DNA from: Pyrocephalus nanus | Taxonomy: Eukaryota; Chordata; Aves; Passeriformes; Tyrannidae | Reading direction: 5' to 3' | Length of the DNA stretch: 64,000 nt | Assembly: GCA_038380795.1 (NCBI GenBank) | Contig: CM076268.1 | Location: forward strand, 917,501 to 981,500 | Shown here: in pieces, positions 14,001-27,541 of the stretch | Layout of the letters: every line of letters begins with the position of its first letter | Numbering within the stretch: position 1 is the stretch's first letter | Position numbers and translations under genes: made by a program | The notes under the pieces: generated by a model | The model's database searches: none | Told to the model about the DNA's origin: nothing | Seen by the model: only the letters and a program-made list of their open reading frames with translations

Positions 14001-15832
14001 AAATACTGTAATGGAATTCTGTTTTCAAATCTCTCACTGCCACAAAATGGCTAATGAGGGTTAATACACCTGTGTAGCTTGAGAACCTGGAAAAACATCC
14101 CTATAATTTCTGATTTTCAATTTGTAATGCTGACTGAGTTTCTGATTATTTTTCACAGCTTTGTGCAATTAAAAAAAAAAAAAAAAAAAAGAAAAAAAGA
14201 GAGGGAAAAGAAGATTTAAGCTAGAGAACATATAAGTCCAAAATACGCTAAGTAACTTGTAATAAAGAAATTTAATTTTAAATATATGTACTTTAAGCAG
14301 CTGTTCTCCTCTTAGGAGAAACTCATTTAGGCTTAAGAGTTACTGGCCGAAGCTATCTTCTTTTCACAGCACATTATAATGTGTGCTATTGGCTTTAATA
14401 GTTGGGAAGTACAATTTACATCCTCGTCCATTCCAATGTATGAAACTATTTCAAGGGGTAGGGTAGCCAGTTAGAAACGAAAACAAGATCACCCACTGAC
14501 TCCTGTTTTTTAATGAAGAAAGACATCTTTTTCCAGCAAGATTCTGGCTCCCAGTGCTTCAGTGAAGCTGTGCCTCCATTAAAAGCTGAAGAGAAGCTCT
14601 GTAGCCAGGCACTTCAGAGAGATTTTAGCCAGGGAAACGCTTCCTTCCAGTGGAGATTCCTGGCTCGCTGCTTACACCAGGCTACACTCTTTTGTAGCTT
14701 GCAGAGCAAAACCTGAGATCAGGGAACAACATAATCCTGGCTAATGCAGAGTGACTTTCTGTGCACTGTGTGGGACATTAGAAAGACAATCCTTCCACCT
14801 GGGGAGGACTGGGCAGAGGAGGGGCTCCTAACCCTGCACCTCCACCAATACACAGGTTTCACATGCAGAGCCTTCCAGTCAGTGTTAAAAAAAAGCACTT
14901 TACCCTGTCCCAGGAGCTGTGTATTGGCATTTCCCAGCTCCCATCACTATCTGCTACTCAAAAATCCCACAGCACCATTTGCAAACCATGAAAAACACAG
15001 ATGTTTTAATTCCCAGTTGTGTCTGAGTTTTCTTAGTGACACACTCAGGCAGAGAGGACAGGAGGAAAGGGGAGCGTGGAAGAGGAGCAGCCCAGTCAAG
15101 GCAAGGTTTGTTGCTAAGGCTCTCAGAAACTTGTTCTGCTTTTGGCACATCCTGGATGTTATGTGGTCCAGGAGTTCTGCAGACACCTGGGATTGGGGTA
15201 ACTGGGTTCTCACTCTGAAGGTTAACCCTAAAGTGCCTGTGCCATGCCCAGATGCTTTGGCTCAGCGAGGAACAGGCCCCCAGCAGCCCTAGGGACAGGG
15301 CTGTGCCTGGCAGAGCAGGGCTGGTTCCTGCCCACCCTGGCACCACCCCCACCTCCCCTTTAGACCTCAGATTTCTCAGCAGCCCTGCTCTCCTCAGGCA
15401 TTTGATGCTCACTGGAGCAAACAACTGAGATAAGGATAAAATCAACTTTGATTGTGCTGCATGGAAAATCCACTTCCCTCTGAATTTCCTGCCTGCCTAA
15501 GTTATTGGATGCACACAGAGTGCCTGCTCTAATGACTCAGTCATGCAAGCAGAGCTACCCAGGCTGACCCCCAGAGCCTCTCACTGCAGCAGGACCTGCC
15601 TTCTCCAGGAGGAACCATCCTCCAGCACCACACGAGAGTCTGAACCCCTGAGAGTCTGAAATGCTCTGACTTCGTGTCTTTCCATCCCAGCCAGGCACGT
15701 TAGTCCAGTGCTCCATCATATGTTTATTCTTAGCAAGTTTTGGCTACTCTCTAAACCAAACCTGCCACATTGCAGCTGAAACATCCCTGCCATCTGCACT
15801 GTGGCCCTGGGGGACAACCTGGAGTTATCCTT

Positions 15833-15850
15833 ACACACACACACACACAC
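15833..15850. repeat. (AC)9 microsatellite
   Basis: Nine AC dinucleotides in uninterrupted tandem. Confidence 0.9.
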
Positions 15851-18800
15851 CTCTGCATGTCACAGGCTTGCTCACCTAAATTGTCACACCTGCCTTCTAA
15901 CACAGGCTAACCAGAACCCTTCCCTTTTCTTCAGTGTCACTTCCTTAGTCCATTTTTTCTGGAATTCTGATCACCCACGCTCCTTTTCTCCCTCCTCACC
16001 TCTTTTTGAAGTGTGGTGTCTCTGACCATGCTCCTTCAGCTGAGGTTTTATTCCCCCTGGGCAGACCTGAAGGATTGTTTTGTATGCCCTACAGCCTCTA
16101 TTTCTGAGCAGTCAACCAAAAACCATGGCTGGCATTTCCACAAGGCATTTTTACTTCCCTTCAATGTGTATGCTGAGAAACACGAGATCTTTTTTCTAAA
16201 ACATACTAAACAATTTTAGTAACTAGTTCAGGTCAGTGTCCAGTGTCATGAGCTGTAGATGTTAGTCTGTTATCTCAGAAAATTCACATTTATGATCTAC
16301 TTGTATTTGTGGCATCTTCTAGCACCATCTTTGTTCTGAATACACCTGAAAAACTCACTGACTTTTATTCCAGGAAATGTTTTCTGAGATCCCAGCTTTT
16401 CCAAGTCTCAGCACTGAGCCAGCTTGGGAAACTTGTCCCTTCACTGCTGGGTCTGCTTGTTTTTCAAGTAGCACATTTCATCCTCTGGGCCAGGTGAATT
16501 CACAGGTCTGAGCAGAGCAAGGGACAGGAGTGTGCTGGGGTGGCTGAGACACTGCTGTGGCCATGGGTAAGAATAAAAATTGTGCTGGGAGTGACTGAGG
16601 ATGATCCAGCATCCCTGTGAAAGGACAGAGGTGAAGCCAGAGCCTGCCAGAGGCTGCTGAGGGAGAGGTGACAGGAGCAGATCCACCAGGACAAATCCTC
16701 CCCTACTTGGTCAGTGGGGGAATATCTTCAAAGAGAAGGAGAATGTCACCACTCCAGCCCAGCACAGTCACATCTGGCTACAGGGCTGGGAAGCTGTGTT
16801 TGCTCCAAGACAGCAGAGCCCCACACACTGAACAAAGAGCAGCAAACAGGCAGCACATATTTGTTTATAAAATACAGTTAGCAAATACTCAGAGAAAGTA
16901 TCCCAGTCTCATTATCTTGTAATAAAATTCATATTTCCTCATGCACACCAACTTACTGTAGCATAAATACATCTAAATTAGATTGCAAAACTGTTCAGAT
17001 AATTAAATAGCACACATAAATGTGAACTGGCACACTGGGAAATATTCTGCACTGCTGTTTAAAAAGAGCAGATAAAGCCATGCAAATAAGGCAACAGAAT
17101 ATAGTCCTGTAAGATTACAGAGATATAAATTCAAGTGCTCTGCCCTGGTGCTGCTGGAATATGGGGAGAAAGTTATTAGAAACAAAATGAATTCAGTAGC
17201 GCCTTGAACTCACTATCATAGTCTGGGGCAAGTTAATCACTTCATCCTCATCCACTAACACATTTATCCACCTACTAATTCTCTGCCTAATTAGAGAGAA
17301 ATTCAGAGCTCTACTGGTCAGGGAGGCAGGGATTAGGGTTAAGAAAACACTTGTATTTGAAACCCCCTACCTCTGCTGGTTAGTGTGAAAGATCCTATAA
17401 GAAACTCCCACCCTAGCTAATCCATGACCCTCAGCAGGGAGGAGTGTTAACAATTTGGTTTAAAACTCACACTCTCAGACAAATGCATCAAAAACGGCTT
17501 TTCTTCTTTGATTTATAGGTATTACTTGTTTTTCCAAGCTCCATTAAGGACTCTTCATCATGTACTGCAAGGGGCATTAAGCACTGAAAGTTGTTCCCAG
17601 CTCTGTATTATTCAAAGGCAATTTACACTAATTATTGGAGTCCATGGTGTTACCCATACTCATAGAATGATCCATCTCAGCAGGCTAAAGTACTTTTGAA
17701 ATGTTAATTTATTACTGAGGTATAAAAACGTCCTTACATTAAAGCTCAATTCTTTCTTAAATGCCAAGAGTTTTCTATTACTGATATATTGCATACTTAC
17801 TGTTTATCTTAGACACAAGAATAAAGATATAATTTAATTTACTGTATAATAGGGCCTATAAAAGCCACCATTAACACAAATTGCACTGCATTTAAACTCA
17901 GTTACGACACAGATTTTATTCTTGTTTTTCTTGTCTAGTGATTTTCTCAAGGCCCAGGCAAACAGAGCAGGCAGAACTGCTTCATGGAGGTGAGGTTTGC
18001 AGACAGCTGAACAGCAAAGTGAAAAAAATGATTCATTGCTGAAGCAATGTTTGACAGGTGAAGTGTTTCACGGATTCCAAAACAACCTCATTCACATTAA
18101 AGCAGGAATGTGAATCAGTAGGATATCACTGGTCTGAGGAAAATGCACCCACAAATTGGCGTGAGAGTGCACCCCTGTACCAACTGCCAACAAAAATCCA
18201 CTAAAGGCACCCAGCACTGACTTAAATTCTGGCACAGAAGCTGCTGATTTTAGCAAGAAGAGTTTTGCCAGTGCTGAGCCACCACTTACAGGTTTTGTTT
18301 TTCTTGGTCACAATGTGTGAAAGTAGAGCCACGCCAACAAAAATTTATTTGGCCCTGTGTTGACAAAAGCCCTTGAACAATCAAGGGGATTATTTCTTAA
18401 CTGGCTCAATCAACAACTTTTACTTCACTTCACTGATTGCAGGCAGTAGCAAGGAACCCTGCCTTGGAAATGTCAGCGTCTCCTGATGCACAGGGAGTGT
18501 GCTGCAAACAAAAAAAAAAGGTCCCTTTGCATTCCTAAGTCCTCTCCAGGGTCCCAGAGATAGTCCTCACCAATTAAATGTGCACTGTTGTGAATTAAGA
18601 CCATCTGCTTTATATCTGAAAAATCTAAATATCACATAAACAAAGCTTGCCACGATAGGCTAAAATCTTTTTTTATCCAATTTTTTTTTTGGCAACGTGG
18701 AATTTGTTTGTGTAGCTGAAATACCAAACACAGCTTTGGAACAGCAATACTCTTGTTCTCAAACCCTGTCAAGATTTCTTGTGACCTTGCCCCAGATTTC

Positions 18801-19119
18801 ATTTACCCCCCCCAGGTCTGACCGCTGAAGTTACCCCTTCCTTACCCACGGCGGTTCCTGAAGTGAAAGGAGTGACCAAATAAACTTCTATGCCAACATA
18901 AGTCTTGCTTACAAACAGCACAGTGTTTACCCAAACAAATCTGAATTCCAGAGCAATGCCTTGGCTTCCTCAGCTGGTCAATGCTCTGCAGTGCCCGGCA
19001 GTCAGAGGGTTTGCAAAGCAGCAGCAATTCCATGTGGGAAGCCTCGTGCTCCTTTGCATGCTGAAATTCCACACACAGGGCTGGAATTTGCATGCACAAC
19101 AGTCTGCATGCATTAAGGA

Positions 19120-19139
19120 TTTTTTTTTTTTTTTTTTTT
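19120..19139. repeat. Poly(T)20 tract
   Basis: Twenty T following GCATGCATTAAGGA. It is a simple repeat with no associated element recognised. Confidence 0.85.
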
Positions 19140-20639
19140 CATAAAAGGCCCGGTAGATGCCAAAGAAATGGCTTGTGTACAAAACCAGAGTAATCCTACC
19201 TGCAAGTCAGACCTTTAGATAAACAAGCTTCACTTACATAAAGCAACTCCTAAATTATGAAAATCTTCTTTAAAGGAATGTGTGTTCTCACAAAACGTGT
19301 AACTGATCTTGACAATGATTCCCACAACAAAAGAGAACACCCCACAAACTTCTCCTATAAAATATGTCATGAATTAGAAGTTAGGCATATTATTACTCTG
19401 CAGCACAATCAGGAAAAAAAGACACAATCAATCATATTTAATCTTCACTTAGTCACAGGGTGTGTATTACTTATGGTGTCTCTTTTATTTTAAGAAGAGG
19501 TGGGCACAGCTAATCCTGGGCTGCTGAGGCATGGGTCACCACCAGTTTTATGGAAAGAAGTCATCCTTAGCTGAAATCCAACTGGGAACAAACAGGCTGA
19601 AGCAGAAAATGAAAATACTATTCTTGTCAGAAAATCTTCCTGTATCACAAACTGCTTTGCTCCTGCCCTTTAGTCCAACAATTAATTACTAGGAACCACA
19701 TCTCTCAAAACTGACTCAGTTCTCTTCCACAACAAAATGGTTTGGGAGACAAATGTAGCTCAGGTGTCATTTTAGGCAGTGAAGTGAATTCCAGGCTGCT
19801 CCAGGCTCACCTTTATCCACATGGTAGTCTAGGAAAAGAATAATTTGAAGTTCTGTGAACTTCCAGTGGTCACTGGCTGACATGGGCTCAGCAGCACGAA
19901 AGGGCAAACTGAAGCAGTTGGTGATGAGTTGGAGAAATTTAGGACCTATGGAAAGCACGCTGCAGATCTCCCTGTAGGAAATAATTTCTACTTCTGAATC
20001 ACTGGAAATTCCCTCAGAAAATGGCAAAAGCAGCAAAGGAACAATGTCCAGCCAAATCTTAGGCTTCACTTCTAAAAGTCTGGCTTTAAAGATAGTGTAG
20101 CTTGTTTACTGGGAATACACCTAGGACATAAACATCTTGAACTGACTAAACATTCATCAAATTGTGACACCCAGGACTTGGAGAAGTTTAAGCAGCAAAC
20201 TAGACATCAGTATCCTGTTTCCCCCTTCAGTTATTCCCCACAGTTCAATCCCTCCTCCCCCCTTTATTTTATGTCAGCAATTACTTAAACTCTTCTTTCA
20301 AGAGAACAGGGTTCAAGCTAAACAAAATGGAAAATCCTCCTTATTTCTCAAGAAGAACAAGAAGCTTGCCCCAGAGCTCAGGTTTATGCACTCACTACAA
20401 GCAGCAGTTCAGTTTTCAATGACCATGGCTTAGTACAGAGTAAAAATTTCATGGTAGGGCCCTATGAAACATTTCAGGTTGCTGGAGAGAACAGATACAG
20501 ATAGAAATCTAACCTAAATTCCAGACAACCAAATGGCTGTCAGATCAAGTACCTAATGAGTATGTTTTGCCTTATTAGACAGAAATAATTTTTAGAAATA
20601 GTCATGAGAAAAAAAACCCTGTCAGCAATCTTGCTTGTG

Positions 20640-21420
20640 TTCATTTAATTTTTCAGCCATAGTAGTACATTTTATTAAAAGAGTACATTTGCCTCAGACA
20701 ATATCAACAGGTTTGCCCAACAGCATCGAGCCAGGTATTCTGTATTTTGTAAATTCATGAGGATATTGCTGTGCTGCCATTCAGATCACAGAGAACTTAT
20801 GCATTATATATGCAAGGCTAGTGGCACCAGTCAGCTCTTTTTCTAATTAATACATGTCAGAGCAAATTATTTGGAGGAGGGAAATAGACCAAAAATGAGA
20901 GAAAAGGAGATTTCTGCACAATTGCCGATTGCAACATGAAAACTGGGCTCATCTGCATAATATTAATGATATGAAATATGCAAACAGATGTTTCTCTCAT
21001 TAAATGCTGTATGCAAATAACACTGGGAGGAGTGGTAATGTTGTTTCAGGGTTGAGAGATCATGGGGGGTAATTAAAGGTTAATCCAGTTTTCAGTTCAC
21101 AGACTGTAAGACATAAGTGGTTGTAAAGAAAAATTGTCACTTAACCTTCATTATCCGGAGCATATGGACTTTTCTCCTAGAATAACAAAAACATATATGT
21201 ATTTACCCATGTTCTAGTGCCAAGTGTGGTGCATATCACTGGAGGAGAACAGGCATTATTTGTTGATCCGAACGCCGTTAAGGATGTGCCGGAATGCTTT
21301 AATTAGGGAAAGCAGAATTTGATCAGAAGTTCACAGACCACAGTCCAAACGCTGTCATCTCACTAAATACATTTCAATTGCCCAGATGTTGTCAAATGTT
21401 CACAGAAAACCATCTGAAGT
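20640..21420. promoter_or_regulatory. Candidate conserved non-coding element cluster
   Basis: The stretch has octamer/POU words (ATATGCAAAC, GTATGCAAATAAC), CATAATATTAATGATATG, repeated CATTAAATG, and several TAATTA-type sites. A CpG-containing, non-repetitive tail follows (GATCCGAACGCCGTTAAGG, about 21268-21286). The texture resembles deeply conserved vertebrate enhancers near developmental genes. No coding potential. Conservation is not verified. Confidence 0.4.
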
Positions 21421-24008
21421 GCTGGTGAGCCCCCCAAAACAATGAAAAGCCTGACGTTTGAGAGCCGTGCGGGTTTCCAGCGAGCCCTGAGGGGTGGATG
21501 GGACCATCAGCAATAGGATGACAGCCCCCACTTCCCCTCAGAGCATCCTGCTGGGTGGACTGAAAGCAGTAAACATTTTAGCACTTGGATCTGAGTTCAG
21601 CACTCCAGATGAGGCATTGCCACTCTGTGCTGGCAGGAGAAAATAAAGTGCTAAGTGTGTGCTGCAGTGCAGCCCTGTTCTCCAGCAGCAGGGCTCTGTG
21701 CTCAGGAGGAGGCAAGGCCAGAGGGAACTGCAGCAGCCACAGGTGGGGAGGAGTAGGAAGAAGCAGAGAAATATCTTGATTTGTGCATCCCTCTCTATAC
21801 AATATCAGAGTGAAAATCGATGTGGGCTTGGGGTAGAAAGTGAGAAATCAAAGAGGAGATGAGAGGCTGGCCTTGGATCCAGGGACCACAGCACTCCCTG
21901 CTTCCCAGACTGTGTGGTGTTTCACTGAAGATTTGCTTCCAGAAGTCTTGCAAATTATTTCCTTTAAATATGGGAAAGGACCAAGGGTTTGTGTGTGTCT
22001 CTGCAGCGTCTCTCACCATCTGGCTGTCCCCACTGTCCCTCTCACTCCTCCCCCAGTAACCAACACCACTAGACCTTCCCTCTGTGCCTCACTGGTCCTT
22101 TGGCTTGGGAAACCAGTCCCCCTCCCTTCTGGCCTCTCAAGTTCCCGTTTGTGCTGCACATCACATGAAAGGACCACGACCACACCAACCTAACCTCAAC
22201 ATTTACCTTGGTTTCCTGGGCTGAATAGCTCAGATTTGGCCCAAAACTTTCAAACTGCACTGAGAATAATATAGCCTCAATTTAAGCTATCATGACTCTT
22301 CTAGCTCTAGAATTTCACTACAGAATTTTTTAAATTTCTCATTAATTGAGGGTACCAAAAAAAAAAAAAAAAGATGTTTAAAATGTGTTATAGGAGATAA
22401 AAATTGTCAGACTTATACATCTTTGCATTCATGTGAACATCCTGTGGCATAAATTCTTCTTCATAAAAATTTCCCTTCTCAGTGGTTTTCACAGCTATTT
22501 ACAGGCTGCTTCCATTTGAAAAAGGTCTGATATCCAAGGAAAAAAAAGCCTGCTAAAATAGCACTTTTCTGAAGTTGAACACTGCAGAGAGATTTTACTG
22601 CACAGTGTTTTGTCCTGAATGGCTCCAGGGAAACATGAGAGTTATCTTCCTTCCCTTGGGTGTGCAAGGATAGTGCACTTTGTTGGGCTGCTGCAAGTTC
22701 AAGGGCAACCCAGGGGTCACCTGTGGCACCCTGGAAAAGACCTTGACACATGGAAAGCTCCACTTGCTCTGTGCACCAGGGCACGGGGGAAACCCACCAA
22801 ACCCTCCCTCCCACCTTGCTCAGAATCCCAGCCCTGCCTCATCACCCCCCAGTGTCATCCCATCCCTCTGCCTCCATCAGCAGGTGAAGATGGAAAGTTG
22901 TCCCCGTGAAGTCTGGATGAGTTGTGGTAAATGCCACCTGATCCTTATTAAAGCAGATTACAAGTATCCCCTCGAAATGTCACCATGCGTTTTGAGAGAG
23001 AGCCGTTCAAAAAAAAACCTCAGCCATCAGATTTCTCCTTATCAAAATGTACATTCAGGGCAAGCAGGTGTAGGTAACTGTGCAAGCACTGAGGATTTGG
23101 TCCAGAGCTCACAAGAGCCTAAGAAAACCTCTAACAAAACTTGCATCCAAATGTCTCCGTGCAGCCCCTGACACCCCTGTCTCCCACTCGTGTGTGTGCA
23201 CACGGGTGTCACAACTGCAAACACACCCTGACACCTGCAGTTACCCGAGAGAACGGGTGGAGGATGGAAGGATGCAAGGCCCAGGATTTGGGCGTGCAAT
23301 AAGAGAATAAATAGGTATTAAAATTCATTTATCAGCAGCAGAGTTTTGAATGTCTGATTGCTGCAGTTTGTTAGAGCAACACAAGGATCTTCCCTGGCTT
23401 CAGCCATATCCGAAGGGATTAGTTTGTCACTCTTCAAAAGCAGCTCATTGGAGGAATGCCCTCTTTGATTCTTTATTCTCACATTAATTAGGAGCAATAA
23501 GGACACTAGATGCACTCAGCACTTAAAAAATTAGTAGAAATAAATCTGCCACACATCTCAGGAGGGACGGGAAGATCTGGCTGTCCAGGTGGGAGCCTCC
23601 AAAGTGTATCCTGTTTATGGGACAGTCTGTCCAAGCCCCCCACCCCATCCCCAGAGCTGCCCCTCCTCGGCTGGGATGGCCTCATCCTGCCCAGCTTGTG
23701 AGACACCAGGAGAGGACTGTGCAGAGGGGCCCGTGGGGGGGCTGCAGGAGGCACCAAGGCCTGGCCAGGCTCTTCACCATTTTTAAGGCACATGTTCTTT
23801 TCTGCAGAGAACCCACAAGTACCAGATGCTCCCTGTCAATGCCCCCAGCCTGCTCCTTGTGCCCAGGTCCTTTGTGGTGGCTTTGCCATTGTCAGCAAGT
23901 TTCCCATAGCAGAGGAGCTGCCTCTAGAACACAGGGGGAAAAAAAAGAGAGAAGAATATTTTGTACTGAAGTATAAAATAAAAGTGAATTTGATCCTTAT
24001 TCAGGAAA

Positions 24009-24010
<2 letters not shown>

Positions 24011-24046
<36 letters not shown>

Positions 24047-24120
24047 CAAACACCAAAACCCCCCCAAAAAAACAACAAACAAACAAACAAAACCCCAAAA
24101 CCAAAAACCCAAAACACAAA
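24011..24120. repeat. (TAA)11 microsatellite followed by a C/A-rich low-complexity tract
   Basis: TAA is repeated 11 times (24011-24043), then about 75 bp of A and C only with CAAA and ACCCC words. On the minus strand this reads G/T-rich, like the block at 10.9 kb. It produces spurious poly-Leu/Ile/Tyr frames. Confidence 0.9.
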
Positions 24121-27100
24121 CACACTAAAAGATGAGGTGACTGAAAACTCCAGAGATTCATTCTGGCAGGACTGAACCAAACTCTGCCTTCTCCATGGTG
24201 GGTTTTCGAGGGGCTCTGTTGCCCTCTCGAGTCCCTCCTGCAAGAACCTCTCTCTCTTGGGGACACCCTTCCCATCAGTGGGGTGGCCCAGCTGGGCACA
24301 ACCATCCACTGGCTCTGGGGACTGATGTCCCCCAGCATCCCAGCCTGGCCAGCTGGGAATGCTGCCCAGAGAGGGCTGGAGAACCTCGGGGGTGCCAGAT
24401 GTGCTGGCAGTGCTGACAGCTCCACCTCTCAGCCTGTCCTCAGCCCCCCTGCCTTTATTGCCTGCTTGTTTAGGGTCATTTCTACTTGTGTTTCCTCCCT
24501 GCTGCTCCTGCCAGAGCAGAAGAGGCTTTGGCCTTCACTTCACTACACATAATAAAGAAAAAAAATCTGGTTTATAAACAGCACCTCTTCCATGCTTTCA
24601 AAGGCAGGTTGTGGGGTGAGAGTCAGGAGAGTGGTCCCTACTTGGCAAGCAAGATAAGAACGATGAAGCTGCTGCAGGGAAATCTCTTGTCGAGTCTCCC
24701 TGAGAACTCTTTGTTCCCTCGATGGTAAACAATTATCTTTTAAAGATACTCTGCTGTCCTCACCACTCACCCTCCCACAAGATATTAAATAACCCCAAAA
24801 AGCAGCCCAGTTGTGTGCAAAGAATGGATTTTGTTTCGGAGGCTGGGAATTTGTAACTCTTTAAACACGTTTAGTGTTAATTAAGACCTCTGCAAGCCAA
24901 AGAAATTTATAGCACCGTTTTTCAAGAGGGGATGAAGTCAGTCTGATTATCAAGTGTTTTGTTAACATGTTAAAATATGATTCCTAAAAGTCAGTTCTTA
25001 GTACTGGTGGAAAACAATTGTTTGTGCTCCTTGGAGCAAAGAAAATTCAAGTGACTTTAAACTACAAAAATATCTCACATTATAATAAAAAAATGCATCT
25101 TCATATTTTACTGGGAAATCTTAAATATAAAGCTTTTTTTTTAAGTAAATTGTGGAGGAAAACATATAAGCAATATGGAAATTCTTCATTTAAAATCTGC
25201 CTCACAGTCAGCAGTGTGTTGATTTGAAATGCCTTGCCTTTCTAACTGTTCCCCTCCTCCTAATAAGCACTGCATCCAATTTGTATGTTATTCTGATGAA
25301 ATGGTTTAAGCGAGAGAAAATGAGTAGTTTGAAAAATAAAGGAAAGTTCTACAGAAGAAATGAAGTGCTATCATTGAAATCTTTATTTATGTGAAAAGAA
25401 AGGGCTAAAACATTACCTCAGAATTCAAGATTACAACATCAGTAGGATATAAAGTAAATCCATTCTCGTAGTGAAACATCAGAAACCATAATCCTTTTTC
25501 AAAGACCTTTTGTTATTTTAATGTCTGACAAATTATGCTTTTTTAAAAGAAGAAAAACACTTAGATTTAAGAGGTTTCTTTTACTTCAGTAAAAGTAGTT
25601 TCACTATTTAAAAGTTTTAATTTTCTGTAACCAATAGTATTTACTATGCTGGCTAAGTATTAACACAAGAGTAGGGTTGTTTTAGCCTCAATAGGACCAA
25701 GTACAAAGTTGCCACCAAAGACTTTTGCATCAAGTTGTTATGGCAACTTAGTGCTCTAAAAAGTATTAAGTTTTAGCAAAGGGTTTTGTTTTGTTAATTT
25801 GGGTTGCTTTTCCTTCAGGTTTTGAAGTTGTTAAGTGTTATAAAAATGTTACATCATTATCATTCGAATGATGGGAGGTCTCAGAACATATTTAAAACCT
25901 GTTCATGTTGCAAGACATTCCAGGATGATGTCCAAGGACCCCCAACCCTGCCTAGAGGGTGAAGCCCTTGAGCTCAGTATGAGCACAGGAGTCATCCCAG
26001 AGAGATCCCAGCACTAAGAAACCAGCAGAAAAAGAAACAAACCACATTATTTACCTCCACTGCACTAAAGGAGAGACAGGATGGATGCAGGGATGGAAAG
26101 AGGGGTGCACGATGGAAAGCTGGGCACCCAGCATCTCTCTCTCATGTGTTCATGCTGAAAAAGCTTAAACAACAAATCCCCCATGGGTGTTCTGGGCTCC
26201 TGACACCCCATGAAGAGCTGGAACAATCCTGGCAGAGTGGAACAATGCCCTGAGAGCTCTGAACCAAAGGCAGGTTTGGGCTGGTGCAGGCACGGCAGGA
26301 GGTTGTTGGGAGAAGCCTGTGTAAGTCCTCCAGGGAAGAGACAGAACTGAGGGCTTAAAACCCCAAAATGCCATGAATGAATTGTGTCTTTTTTCATATT
26401 GACAGATTTTCAGAGTTTTGAAGTAAAGCTGGTAACTATGGGGAGATTGTGTTGTTTTTATCAGAATTTTGGTTTATTGCTTTTTCCTCATGAGGTGTCT
26501 CAGCTCTTTCCTTTCCTAGTTTTATTACTAGGATCTTTTTAAAGAGAAAGATGGATGGAAAGAAATTGAGGAAATTGAAAAGAATACCACAATTTTGGAA
26601 AAAAAAACCTCCTGACATTCATGTGACTGTAACAGTTTTGGAAGGCAACGATGAATTTACTTTTCAAATCGAAAATATTTTGACATTTAAAACAGTATTT
26701 CCTTTCTTTTGCAGAAGGGGGTCAATCCACTAAATACCCACATGGCAAGCATCACAATAAGCTTTGTCCACCAAATTCTGCTGAAGATTTCTTGCATGAA
26801 CTGGGGCAAAGCACTTAATTTGCCAGTTTCTCAGTGCACTGTTTGTGCAATGAGAACAATAGCACTTCCTTTTTCTCAGCCTTTGTCTTGTTTATTGAGA
26901 TAGTCACTACTCCAGGGAGTACACAATCTCTAATTATGAACAACCAGCATAATAGCACCCTGATCTCCAGGACCTCCCGCAACACAAAGAGCTAATAATC
27001 ATCACAAGTCTTCTGTTCTGATGCATGGTCTGCAAGAGTTATGAATACTAACACATGCTGGAAAGTTCTGTTTAATTTTACGTCTTTGAAAGAAAATAAA

Positions 27101-27515
27101 AGCCTGTTTTTCCCACTGCTGCCATTTATACAGGCTTATGCTTTCCAGGAAGCTCCTGCCTTTACTTGCCTTCCTCCTCCTTTTCAAAACAGGAATAAAA
27201 GTCTCACTGAATAAAATAAAGATTATGAATGGCCAGTCTTTCCCTTCCTGCCAGTTATTGTCACCCAGGAACGTGCAGCAAAGGATGTCCAGGTTATCCT
27301 TTAGCCTCACAGAGATGTGCAGAGATCTGCCAGCTGCTGGCCATATGCTTAATCCTGACAGGAATTATCTATATTCTGTGTTGTCTGTACATGACTGACT
27401 CCCTGCTTGTGTATTTTTACTCGATTATAGGGTATTATAAATCCAGCTAGCTTTACTTCTATGGTTGGAATCCAAATCCTCCCGTTTTTGAGGGTGTTTC
27501 TTTACTAAAATGAAA

Positions 27516-27541
27516 TTCCACTGTGGAATTCCACAGTGGAA
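27516..27541. repeat. 26-bp perfect palindrome
   Basis: TTCCACTGTGGAATTCCACAGTGGAA (13-bp arms, no spacer) equals its own reverse complement. The symmetry continues imperfectly outward (ATGAAA on the left, AATTCAT on the right). Its inner 15 bases TGTGGAATTCCACAG recur at 33226-33240. Confidence 0.9.

Larger units (their letters stand above)
11103..20630. other. Non-coding sequence, no gene seen
   Basis: Unique DNA, AT-rich at 13.3-14.5 kb and 16.9-17.9 kb. It contains A20 at 14171-14190, (AC)9 at 15833-15850, T20 at 19120-19139 and a TATA-box-like CTATAAAAG near 17856 with no recognisable gene after it. The longest frame (182 codons, 14744-15292 plus strand) is not recognisable and overlaps a 163-codon frame on the other strand. 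Confidence 0.6.

Noticed and set aside
14744..15292. 182-codon plus-strand frame
   Set aside because: No recognisable homology, an equally long frame on the other strand, and no promoter or splice context.
17850..17880. TATA-box-like CTATAAAAG suggesting a promoter
   Set aside because: No initiator, exon or coding sequence follows; isolated TATA words are expected in AT-rich DNA.
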